This document shows positions 5,891-13,035 of a stretch of DNA of 16,241 nt, piece after piece (position 1 is the first letter of the stretch; each line of letters begins with the position of its first letter). The translations under genes and the position numbers were made by a program. The notes beneath the pieces were generated by a model. It saw only the letters and a program-made list of their open reading frames with translations, was not told where the DNA came from and ran no database searches. The DNA comes from CAYXGZ01 sp964464755. GTDB taxonomy: Bacteria > Planctomycetota > MHYJ01 > JACPRB01. Where the stretch lies: the NCBI GenBank assembly GCA_964464755.1, contig CAYXGZ010000069.1, forward strand, positions 1-16,241. The letters run 5' to 3'.

Positions 5891-8757
5891 TGGCGGGCGA
5901 TCCCCGGTCGCGCCTCCGCGCCTCGGTGGAGCGGGGCGATCCCTGGCCCGGGTTCGCGCTCGGTCTCCTCGTCGCGCTCCTTGCCTCCCTCGCGTTCGCG
6001 CTCGACTTCGGCCCCGCCGTCCGGGCGGACCTGGCCGCGCTGGACCTCGCGATCGCCTGGCGCACCCCCGTCCAGGCCCACCCCGACCTGCTGCTCGTCG
6101 AGATCGACGAGGGGAGCCTGCGCGCGAACGACCAGGTCAAGAGCCGCCTCAACTACGCCCGGGCGCTCCGGACGCTCGACCACCTCGGCGCCGGCCCGAT
6201 CGCGTTCGACGTCGAGTACATCGCCCGCACCGACACGGCGCGCTACCTCCCGGACGGGACCTTCGAGGATTCCCGCCGCGAGACCGAGGTCCTCGCCCAC
6301 GCGATCCGCCGCGCCGGTCGCGTCCTCCTGGGGGTCCGCTCCGACCCCAACCCGCTCTGGGAGCGGCACGAGGCCGCGCTGCGGCGCCTCGCGGACGCCC
6401 TGGAGAAGGCGCCCGTCGAGCCGGTCCGCTCCCTTCTGGAGCGCGGGACGTACTCGGAGCACGAGCGGGCCGCGCTGCTGTCCGCGGCGGACGAGAGCCT
6501 CCGCTTCGCCCGGTGGCTGCTCGTCGAGCGGCGCCTCCGCGCGAAGCCGGAGTCGACCTTCCCGGAGATCCGCGACGCGGTGCTCGGTCCGCCCGCCACG
6601 CGCAGCGCCGCCGACGTCAACGAGCTCCTGGACTCCTACCTGTCCTGCCTCACCGGGGCGGCCCTGGATCGCGGTTCCCCGGCCCTCGAGGTCGAGTCCA
6701 CGCCGCCCGACCTCCGGAACTACCCGAATCCCGCCGCCTTGAACCACCTGCTGGCGGGGGCGGCGCAGGGCCTGGGATCCACCGTGACCCTCTCGCAGGA
6801 CGAGGACGGGGTGCTGAGGCGGATCCCGACCCTCGCGGGCCTGGAGGGCCGGCCCCGGCTCTACCTCGGCACGCTGCTCGGGATCCGGACGCTCGAATCC
6901 AAGGGTGCCAAGGTGGCCCTGCGGCTGCACCGGCGCGTGCTCGAGATCCGGATCTCCGGCCCGGGCGGGGACCGGGTCCATCGCCAGCCGCTGCTCGAGG
7001 ACGGGTCGTCGCTCGCCAACTGGGCCGGCCGGCCGGGCGAGTGGGGGGACCGGGGCCCGGAGTTCTACCACCGCGTGCCGATCCAGCGCCTCGTCGAGTT
7101 CGCCCTGGCGCGCTGGGACGAGTTGTACGGCAAGCTCGCGGACCTGGCGACCTCGGTCAACGTGTCGCTCGCGGACCAGGAGAAGGCGCCGTCCGAGCTG
7201 CTCGCGGGATTCCTGGCGGTCCGCGGGCGCTGGGAGGAGGCGCGGCGGAGCGCCGCGGTCCCCGAGAGCGAGGTCCGCGCCCTGGAGCGGGAGCTCGACG
7301 ACCGCGTCGGGAAGCTGCTCCCCGAGCTGCCCGCCCTGGTCGCCGCGACGAAGCGGGACCCGGCGACGCTCCCGCCGAGGATGGCGAAGGCGATCCGGGA
7401 GGCGGAGGAGAGCCGCGACGCCCTGCACGCCCTCGTGCTGGCCCAGCGCGAGGCCGTCGCCGGCGCCGAGGCCCGGCTCCGGCCGCTCGTCCAGGGCCGC
7501 GGCTGCCTGGTCGGCACGACGAGCAAGTTCGGCGGCGACCTGCACTCCACGGCGATGGGCCGGGGCCAGCCCGGCGTCGAGCTGCAGATGACGGCGGCGA
7601 ACATGGCCATGACGGGTGGGTTCCTCCGGTACGCGCCCGGGTGGGTCTCGCCGCTCCTGGTGCTCGCGATGGGCGCGCTCGCCGCGGCCGGGGCGACCTA
7701 CCTCGGCGCGATCCGGAGCTCGGGGGCCGCGGTGCTCCTCGTGGGCCTCGCGACGGGCGGCTACCTGCTCGCGTTCTCGAAGGCGGGCCTGGTGCTCAGC
7801 GCCGCCGGGCCGCCCGCGTCCATCCTCCTCGCGTTCGCGACCTCGATGACGTACCGCCAGCTCGTCACGCTCCGCTCGCAGAAACGGCTGCGCAAGGAGC
7901 TGGAGAGCAAGATGAGCCCGCAGGTCGTCGCCGCCTACATGGCGAATCCCGAGGCGTTCTCGAGGCCGCGCAAGATCGTGGCGACCGTCTTCTTCTCCGA
8001 CGTGAAGGGATTCACGTCGATCTCCGAGGGCATGGACCCGGAGCGGCTCGTGGCCTTCATCAACCGCTACCTCGACCGCATGACGCGGATCCACCTCGAC
8101 TGCCACGGCTTCATCGACAAGTACATCGGCGACGGGATCATGGCGCTCTACGGGGCGCCGATCGAGGATCCCCGGCACGCGCTGCGGGCCGCGGGCGCCG
8201 CGCTGGCCAACCTGCAGGCGCTCGCCGAGCTCAACGCCGAGATCAAGGTCGAGGGGCTGCCCGAGCTCAAGATGCGCGCGGGGCTGCACACCGGGGAGCT
8301 CGTCGCGGCGAAGATCGGGTCGAGGGACCGGGCCGACCTCACGGCGATGGGCGACACGGTCAACCTCGCCTCGCGCCTCGAGGGCGCGAACAAGCTCTAC
8401 GGCACGGCCGTCATGGTGAGCGAGTCGACGCGGGAGCGGATCGAGGGCCAGTTCCAGTTCCGCGAGCTGGACACGATCCGGGTCGTCGGCAAGAAGAAGC
8501 CGGTGAAGGTCTACGAGCTGCTGGCGCAGGCGGGGCGGCCGTCGCCCCTGCCGGCGGGCTTCCTCGAGGCCTGGAACGCGGGCCTGGAGGCCTACCGGAC
8601 CCGGGGCTGGGAGGAGGCCGCGAAGCGCTTCCACCAGGCCGAGGAGTTGAGGCGCGGGGACGAGGGCTGCCTGCTCTACATCGACCGGATCATCCGCCAC
8701 CAGATGCACGAGCCCCCGGCGGACTGGGAGCCGGTGCACTCCCTCGACGCGAAGTAG
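5890..8757 (+). CDS. CHASE2-sensor class III adenylate cyclase (membrane)
   Basis: A 955-residue protein. An N-terminal membrane helix (about 21-38) leads to a large extracytoplasmic region (about 39-580) of CHASE2 type, closing with the typical LVGTTSKFGGDLH and PGVELQM segments. Three more helices follow (about 586-603, 612-629, 634-651), then a cytoplasmic class III cyclase domain (about 695-855). The catalytic set is complete: metal-binding D704 (FFSDVKGF) and D748 (KYIGDGI), adenine-selecting K744 with T818 (LTAMGD), and transition-state N825 and R829 (TVNLASRLE). This predicts ATP to cAMP. The Lys/Thr pair is the one described for class IIIb cyclases, some of which respond to bicarbonate. 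Residues about 865-955 form a TPR-like helical tail (FLEAWNAGLEAYRTRGWEEA). The start overlaps the upstream stop (TGATG). The sensor region is larger than usual because of charged helical insertions. Confidence 0.93.
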   Translation: MAGDPRSRLRASVERGDPWPGFALGLLVALLASLAFALDFGPAVRADLAALDLAIAWRTPVQAHPDLLLVEIDEGSLRANDQVKSRLNYARALRTLDHLGAGPIAFDVEYIARTDTARYLPDGTFEDSRRETEVLAHAIRRAGRVLLGVRSDPNPLWERHEAALRRLADALEKAPVEPVRSLLERGTYSEHERAALLSAADESLRFARWLLVERRLRAKPESTFPEIRDAVLGPPATRSAADVNELLDSYLSCLTGAALDRGSPALEVESTPPDLRNYPNPAALNHLLAGAAQGLGSTVTLSQDEDGVLRRIPTLAGLEGRPRLYLGTLLGIRTLESKGAKVALRLHRRVLEIRISGPGGDRVHRQPLLEDGSSLANWAGRPGEWGDRGPEFYHRVPIQRLVEFALARWDELYGKLADLATSVNVSLADQEKAPSELLAGFLAVRGRWEEARRSAAVPESEVRALERELDDRVGKLLPELPALVAATKRDPATLPPRMAKAIREAEESRDALHALVLAQREAVAGAEARLRPLVQGRGCLVGTTSKFGGDLHSTAMGRGQPGVELQMTAANMAMTGGFLRYAPGWVSPLLVLAMGALAAAGATYLGAIRSSGAAVLLVGLATGGYLLAFSKAGLVLSAAGPPASILLAFATSMTYRQLVTLRSQKRLRKELESKMSPQVVAAYMANPEAFSRPRKIVATVFFSDVKGFTSISEGMDPERLVAFINRYLDRMTRIHLDCHGFIDKYIGDGIMALYGAPIEDPRHALRAAGAALANLQALAELNAEIKVEGLPELKMRAGLHTGELVAAKIGSRDRADLTAMGDTVNLASRLEGANKLYGTAVMVSESTRERIEGQFQFRELDTIRVVGKKKPVKVYELLAQAGRPSPLPAGFLEAWNAGLEAYRTRGWEEAAKRFHQAEELRRGDEGCLLYIDRIIRHQMHEPPADWEPVHSLDAK

Positions 8758-8758
8758 C

Positions 8759-9400
8759 TCAGGGCTTGCGGGGATCGGGCTCCCGGGGTCCCTTGGGCAG
8801 CGGGACCGGGAAGACGCCGCCCTCGAGCAGGGAGCGGGCCGCGCGGCCGCGGGGCGAGCCGGGGAAATCCGCGACCAGCCGGGCCAGGGTCTCGCGGGCG
8901 CCGTCCAGGTCGGGTTTCCATTTCACCTGCCGGCCGTAGCAGCCGGAGCTCATCTCGAGGTCCGGCCAGGGCTCCAGGGCCGGGGCGCGCTGGGCGAAGG
9001 CCTTCAGCCAGAGGGCCTGCTCCGCGTGGGGGGAGCGGGGGTGCTGCTCGAGGAGCCGGTCGCAGAGCGCGATGGCGCGGGAGGAGTCCAGGTAGGGCCA
9101 GTGGAAGACGACGCCCTGGAGGTAGTTCGCGTCGTAGCGCGTCCAGACGCGGTCCACGGCCTCGAGGAGGACCTCGTCGACCCCGGGGCCCGGGGGCAGG
9201 GCGGCGAGCGCGTCCCAGAGGCGGTTCTGGAGGGCGTTGTCGATCCGGTGGAAGCGGCCGTGGCCGGGCTGCTCCGCGTCGAATTCCTGGAGGCGGGCGA
9301 TCATCGAGCGGACGGGGTCGAGGCCCTCGGCGGGGCGGGCCGGCGCGGGGCGGACGTCGCAGGCGGCGAGGAGAAGGAGGAGGGGCAGGGCGCGGGTCAC
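8759..9400 (-). CDS. Putative TPR-like lipoprotein, third gene of the minus-strand sigma operon
   Basis: A 213-residue protein starts at GTG (9398-9400). The first residues are MTRALPLLLLLAAC, a clear lipoprotein signal with lipobox LAAC and lipidation on C14. The position after the cysteine is aspartate, which in enterobacteria favours inner-membrane retention; the rule may not hold here. The rest is helical. The segments SRAIALCDRLLEQHPRSPHA and GARETLARLVADFPGSPRG have the helix-turn pattern and 'P.S..A' ending typical of TPR/YbgF/BamD-like outer-membrane assembly proteins. It starts 9 bases after the anti-sigma stop, so it is probably co-transcribed with the sigma and anti-sigma. Only a weak Shine-Dalgarno is visible, so translation may depend on the upstream gene. 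Its stop is one base from the opposing cyclase stop. Function unknown; an envelope-stress partner of the sigma system is an inference. Confidence 0.82.
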   Translation of the reverse strand: MTRALPLLLLLAACDVRPAPARPAEGLDPVRSMIARLQEFDAEQPGHGRFHRIDNALQNRLWDALAALPPGPGVDEVLLEAVDRVWTRYDANYLQGVVFHWPYLDSSRAIALCDRLLEQHPRSPHAEQALWLKAFAQRAPALEPWPDLEMSSGCYGRQVKWKPDLDGARETLARLVADFPGSPRGRAARSLLEGGVFPVPLPKGPREPDPRKP

Positions 9401-9409
9401 GCGCCCATT

Positions 9410-10588
9410 CTACTTGGCCGCGGGCAGGAGGACATCGCGGTCGCGCCAGATCGAGACGGCGGGCTCGGCGTCCTTGGGGGCGGCCGTCGTGCGGCGGAGC
9501 CGGGCCTGGCGGTTGGGCCAGGAGGCGAGGACGCGGGGCTCGGAGCCGGTACCGATGGAGCCGACGATGGTCTCCTGGCCCGCGACGACCGACTCGAACT
9601 CGTAGCCCGTGCCGAAGTCGATCTCGCCCTCGGGGAGGACCTCCTTCGCGCCGATGAGCGAGCCCTTGGCGACCGGGTAGGTGCGGCTGATCCAGCGGTG
9701 GTTGACGTAGCGCTCGACGCGGAAGGTGCCCTGGGAGCCGTCGGGGAGCGCGGCGACGAAGGTCACGCGGACGGACTGGGAGGGGTCCCGGCCGCCGGCG
9801 AGGGGGAGGCGCTCCTGGACGGGGGCGGACTCGATCCACTCGTTGCGGTCGGTGAAGAGGGCGCGGAACTTGTACTGGTAGAGCACGCCGGGCTCGACGT
9901 CCGTGTCGCGGTACGTCGGGGCGGCGAGGCCGGCCTTGAGCTCCTTCCAGTCCTGCGTCCCGGCCCGGAGGCGCCAGATCGAGAAGGAGGAGAACTTCGC
10001 GGGGGAGAAGTTGGCCTGGACCACGATGGCGCGCTCGTTGAGGTACGCGAGGCCGGTCTTGTCGGGCGCGCCCTGGAGGGCGGCGCGGGCCATGACGTCG
10101 CGGAGCTCGGCGGTCATCTCGCGGACGCGGTCCTCGAGGGCGGCGACGGTCTGCTGGCCGGAGGCGCGGGCCTCGGCGACCTCGGAGCGGAGGCGGGCGA
10201 GCTCGGCGGGCGACGCCCCGCGGGGCGCGAGGGCCCAGCCGAGGGAGAGAGCCACGAGGGCGGCGGCGGCGGCCCCGGCCCAGGTCCTCCAGGAGCGCCA
10301 GGCGGGGGAGGGCGCCTCCTCGACGACGGGCGCGACGACGGTCGGGCCCTCCTCGCGGCGGATCCGGGCCATGACGTCGTCGACGGCCTGGGCGCCGAAG
10401 ACCTCGCCGGCGAGGGAGTTGGAGAGGATGCCCTCGTTGCGCTGGAAGACCCCGAGCAGGTCCCGGCACGCGGGGCAGGAGGCGACGTGGGACTCGAGCT
10501 TCGCGCGGGCGTCGGCGGGGAGTTCCCGGTCGACGTAGCGCGAGAGCGCCAGTCCCATCTCGTCCGAGCACGCGGCGGGTGAGGTCAC
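9410..10588 (-). CDS. Zinc-type membrane anti-sigma factor with coiled-coil and FN3-like periplasmic domain
   Basis: A 392-residue protein starts at GTG (10586-10588) behind GAAAGGA (complement of 10594-10600, 5-base spacer). The N-terminus is a ZAS anti-sigma domain: C7, then H34-x3-C38-x2-C41 in ESHVASCPACRDLL. A membrane helix follows at about 103-120 (WAGAAAAALVALSLGW), then a charged coiled coil at about 126-170. The periplasmic part at about 175-290 looks fibronectin-III-like, with IWRLRAGTQDW, TYRDTDVEPGVLYQYKF and RVERYVNHRWISRTY. A less defined C-terminal region ends in DRDVLLPAAK. It should hold the upstream ECF sigma at the membrane until a signal releases it. It lies 13 bases after the sigma stop. 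The periplasmic domain is not FecR, RseA or RskA in type, so the release signal cannot be guessed. Confidence 0.88.
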   Translation of the reverse strand: MTSPAACSDEMGLALSRYVDRELPADARAKLESHVASCPACRDLLGVFQRNEGILSNSLAGEVFGAQAVDDVMARIRREEGPTVVAPVVEEAPSPAWRSWRTWAGAAAAALVALSLGWALAPRGASPAELARLRSEVAEARASGQQTVAALEDRVREMTAELRDVMARAALQGAPDKTGLAYLNERAIVVQANFSPAKFSSFSIWRLRAGTQDWKELKAGLAAPTYRDTDVEPGVLYQYKFRALFTDRNEWIESAPVQERLPLAGGRDPSQSVRVTFVAALPDGSQGTFRVERYVNHRWISRTYPVAKGSLIGAKEVLPEGEIDFGTGYEFESVVAGQETIVGSIGTGSEPRVLASWPNRQARLRRTTAAPKDAEPAVSIWRDRDVLLPAAK

Positions 10589-10601
10589 GGGGGTCCTTTC
10601 G

Positions 10602-11240
10602 TTACCAGTAGAGGTCCGTCATCTTGTCCTTGAGCATGATCCTCGCGCGGTAAAGGCGCGACTCGATCGTCGCCACGGGCATGCCCAGGAAGTCGCTCAT
10701 CTCGCGGTAGGTCATCCGGCGCAGGTGGCGCAGGAGGATGATCTGCTGGTAGATGCGGGGCAGGGCGTTGACGATCGACAGGATCTTCTCGCGCAGCTCC
10801 TCGAGCTCCGCGCTGGGCTGCAGGGCGGAGGCCGCGAGGACCTCGCCGACGGGCTCCACGCCCTCCTCGGCGATCTTCTCCAGCGAGGCGGGCTTCACGC
10901 GGTCCTTGCGGAGGTGGTCGATGCAGGAGGTGCGGACGATGGAGCAGAGCCAGCCCTTGAACTTCCGGGCGTCCTCGAGCTCGGGAAGATGCCGATACAC
11001 CTTCAGGAAGGTCTCCTGCGTGATGTCCCCGGCGACGTGGACGTCCCCGAGGATGTTGTAGGCGATGCTCCCGACGAGGTTGGTGTACTTGGCGACGAGG
11101 GCCTCGAAGGCCGTCGTGTCACCGGCCTGCGAGCGGGCGATCAGCGCGGCGTCGTCGCGGCCGTTGGCGCCCCGCGCCGGGGCGGCGGGGGCGGGCGCGA
11201 CGGGGGCCCGGGGGGCCGGTTTGGAGATCACCTTTTTCAC
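10602..11240 (-). CDS. ECF sigma factor A (sigma70 family, region 2 and region 4)
   Basis: A 212-residue protein. After a basic Ala/Pro-rich N-terminal extension (about 1-28) comes region 2 at about 31-115, with DITQETFLKVYRHL (core-binding and -10 contact) and FKGWLCSIVRTSCIDHLRK. Region 4 at about 145-208 has LPRIYQQIILLRHL and the helix-turn-helix MTYREMSDFLGMPVATIES. There is no region 1 or 3, so this is an ECF-type sigma. It heads a three-gene set with its anti-sigma. The GTG at 11238-11240 is preceded only by TAGGG at close spacing. A TATAGT overlaps it, so a shorter start at the next in-frame GTG (11229-11231), perhaps leaderless, is possible. The Ala/Pro extension is unusual for the family and may be a flexible tail. 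Confidence 0.92.
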   Translation of the reverse strand: MKKVISKPAPRAPVAPAPAAPARGANGRDDAALIARSQAGDTTAFEALVAKYTNLVGSIAYNILGDVHVAGDITQETFLKVYRHLPELEDARKFKGWLCSIVRTSCIDHLRKDRVKPASLEKIAEEGVEPVGEVLAASALQPSAELEELREKILSIVNALPRIYQQIILLRHLRRMTYREMSDFLGMPVATIESRLYRARIMLKDKMTDLYW

Positions 11241-11352
11241 TATACCCTAGACGCGCGCGGGGATCCGGCCCCTGCGGAAATCCGCCCGCGGGCCAACCGA
11301 TCCGGCGATGGGTCGTTGAACGGGCGTTGTCATCCGGAGGAAGGGGGGGAAC
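11241..11352. promoter_or_regulatory. Shared divergent control region between two ECF sigma operons
   Basis: This 112-base gap separates divergently transcribed sigma genes and must carry promoters for both. I see no convincing -35/-10 pair on either strand. Two adjacent dyads stand out near the middle: GCGGA-AA-TCCGC at 11274-11285 and the perfect 10-base palindrome GCCCGCGGGC at 11284-11293. They share two bases. In GC-rich DNA such palindromes can be chance, but their central position would suit an operator or an ECF -35 region (CGGAAAT at 11275-11281). A purine run, GGAGGAAGGGGGGG at 11336-11349, is the ribosome binding site for the plus-strand gene. Confidence 0.5.
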
Positions 11353-11955
11353 GTGGCGGAGGACGGAATGAACCTGGTCGAGCGCTGCGCCAAGGGCGAC
11401 GAGGCGGCCTACCGCGAGCTCGTCGCCTCGGTCGAGAAGCCGCTGCTGCGGTTCATCCACCGCTACGTCGGCGACGAGTCGGCCGCGGAGGACCTCTTCC
11501 AGGAGACCTTCGTCCGCGTGATCCGCAACGCGGCGACGTACCGGCCCGAGGCCTCGGTGAGCACGTGGGTATTCACGATCGCGCGAAACCTCTGCCTCGA
11601 CCTGCTCAAGTCGCGGAAGCGGCACCGCGAGGTGTCGATCGACGCGGCGAAGCCCGGCGAGGGCGGGGACGTCATCGATTTCCGCGAGGCGCTGCGGGCG
11701 ACGACGGCCGGGCCGGAGGCCGTGGCGGACGGGCTGGACCAGCAGCGGAAGCTGCGGGCGGCCATCGGGAACATCCAGGGCCCCAAGCGGGAGGCGCTGC
11801 TGCTGCGCGTCTACGCGGGGCTGTCGTACCAGGAGATCGCGAAGGTGACCGGATCGCCCGTCGGGACGGCCAAGTTCCGCGTCCACGAGGCGGTCCAGGA
11901 GCTCGCGGCGCTCCTCAAGCCGGCCGAGGCGGCCGGGGAGGCCTTCGGTTCATGA
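11353..11955 (+). CDS. ECF sigma factor B (RpoE-like), paired with FecR-type anti-sigma
   Basis: A 200-residue sigma factor. Region 2 at about 6-95 has LVERCAKGDEAAYRELV, AAEDLFQETFVRVIR and WVFTIARNLCLDLLKSRKRH. Region 4 at about 140-190 has GPKREALLLRVYAGL and the helix-turn-helix LSYQEIAKVTGSPVGTAKF. The linker between them is long and acidic. Two starts are possible: GTG 11353 behind GGAGGAAGGGGGGG (11336-11349), or ATG 11368 five codons later behind GGAGGA (11358-11363). The ATG lies just before the first conserved residues (NLVERC) and is a fair alternative. The stop overlaps the start of the anti-sigma (ATGA), giving the usual sigma/anti-sigma coupling. The arrangement suggests it drives the secretin/ATPase operon and probably itself. 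Confidence 0.93.
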   Translation: MAEDGMNLVERCAKGDEAAYRELVASVEKPLLRFIHRYVGDESAAEDLFQETFVRVIRNAATYRPEASVSTWVFTIARNLCLDLLKSRKRHREVSIDAAKPGEGGDVIDFREALRATTAGPEAVADGLDQQRKLRAAIGNIQGPKREALLLRVYAGLSYQEIAKVTGSPVGTAKFRVHEAVQELAALLKPAEAAGEAFGS

Positions 11956-13034
11956 GCCAGATGAAGTGTTCCGCCGCGCTGGACCTCGCGTCCGGGCTCG
12001 CCCTGGGGGAGCTCGACGTCGAGGAGAAGCGCGCCCTCGACCAGCACCTCGCGGCCTGCGCGCCGTGCCGGTCGGAGGCCGCGCGCCGGGCGGCCGCCGT
12101 GAAGCTGCTCGCCGACGCCCCGGCGCCGGAGAGCTCCGCCGCGCGCCGCGACCGGGCCGCCGCGGCGATGAAGGCCGAGCGCGGGGCGATGGTGGACCGC
12201 CTGCTGGCGGCGCCGCGCCGCCGCTGGCTGGGCTGGGCCGCCGGGGCCGCCGCCCTGCTGCTGGTCGGGCTGGGCGGGGCCTGGATCGGCCTCTCGCTGA
12301 GGGATTCGGGCGCCGTCCTCCGGGTCGAGCGCCTCGCGGGCAGCGCCCGGGTCATCCGGGCCGGGTCGAGGGAGAGCCGGGCGCTGGCGCCCGGCGACGC
12401 GATCCGGCGCGGCGACCTCGTGAGCGCCGACGGCGTGCTCTGGCTCGAGGGCCCGGGGAAGTCGCGCATCGCGCTGAACCGGGAGTCGACGGTGAAGCTC
12501 GAGGCCGACGAGGGCCCGGTGCTCCTGCTCGTGCAGGGCAGCCTCTACGGCGAGGTGCGCTCGGTGCCGCACACGGTGATCGACGCGACGAACCGCCGCC
12601 TCGTGGCGCGCGACTGCTCCTTCGAGGCGACGCTGGCCCGCGTGGCGGGCTACGTGAAGGGCCCGGGCCGCGAGGCCACGGTGGCCGAGCACTGCGCCGC
12701 GCTCGCGGAGCGGATCCAGTCGCCGGTCGTCGCCTCGGACGAGGTGAAGGACCGGCGGGTCGCGTTCGGCGAGGGCGGGATCGAGGCCTTCCGCCAGGCG
12801 ATGGCCGAGCAGGGGATCGAGGTCGCGAAGCGGGCCGACGGGGCCTGGGTCGCGGCGGCGGGCCGCCCCCAGGGCGGCAGCTCCCTCCTGGTCCGCGTGG
12901 CGGGCGGCGAGGCGCGGATCGAGGGCGGGCGGGGTTCGCTCGTGCTCTCCGCCGGACAGGCCGGGCAAGTCAACGCCGTGGGAGACGTGGAGAAGACCGA
13001 CGCAACCGGCCCCGTGGCCCCGTGGAGGAAGTGA
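11952..13034 (+). CDS. Membrane anti-sigma factor: zinc domain plus FecR domain
   Basis: The start at 11952 is fixed by the ATGA overlap with sigma B. Frames open far upstream are antisense shadow of sigma A. The 360-residue protein has a ZAS domain with C6 and H32-x3-C36-x2-C39 (QHLAACAPC), a membrane helix at about 93-113 after three arginines, and a periplasmic FecR domain at about 121-228 (VERLAGSARVIRAG, GDAIRRGDLVSADG, GSLYGEVRSV). C222 and C248 could form a disulfide. Residues about 265-300 (RVAFGEGGIEAFRQAMAEQG) have the strand-helix-strand look of an STN/secretin-N module. In Fec systems the FecR domain receives a signal from the STN domain of an outer-membrane receptor. Here the next gene, one base after the stop, is a secretin. 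Likely role: hold sigma B until an envelope signal arrives. Confidence 0.9.
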   Translation: MSQMKCSAALDLASGLALGELDVEEKRALDQHLAACAPCRSEAARRAAAVKLLADAPAPESSAARRDRAAAAMKAERGAMVDRLLAAPRRRWLGWAAGAAALLLVGLGGAWIGLSLRDSGAVLRVERLAGSARVIRAGSRESRALAPGDAIRRGDLVSADGVLWLEGPGKSRIALNRESTVKLEADEGPVLLLVQGSLYGEVRSVPHTVIDATNRRLVARDCSFEATLARVAGYVKGPGREATVAEHCAALAERIQSPVVASDEVKDRRVAFGEGGIEAFRQAMAEQGIEVAKRADGAWVAAAGRPQGGSSLLVRVAGGEARIEGGRGSLVLSAGQAGQVNAVGDVEKTDATGPVAPWRK

Positions 13035-13035
13035 G

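Noticed and set aside
5632..8739. Minus-strand open frame of 1035 codons opposite the cyclase
   Set aside because: It is the shadow of a GC-rich gene with strong third-position bias. Its translation has no domains, while the plus strand encodes a full CHASE2 cyclase with all catalytic residues.
8676..10571. Minus-strand frame of 631 codons overlapping the anti-sigma and lipoprotein genes
   Set aside because: It is Arg/Pro-rich without domains, and it overlaps two genes with clear signal, zinc-site and lipobox features in another frame.
10725..11951. N-terminal extension of the FecR anti-sigma frame back to 10725
   Set aside because: It runs antisense to sigma A and out of frame through sigma B. 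The coupled ATG at 11952 begins exactly before the zinc domain.
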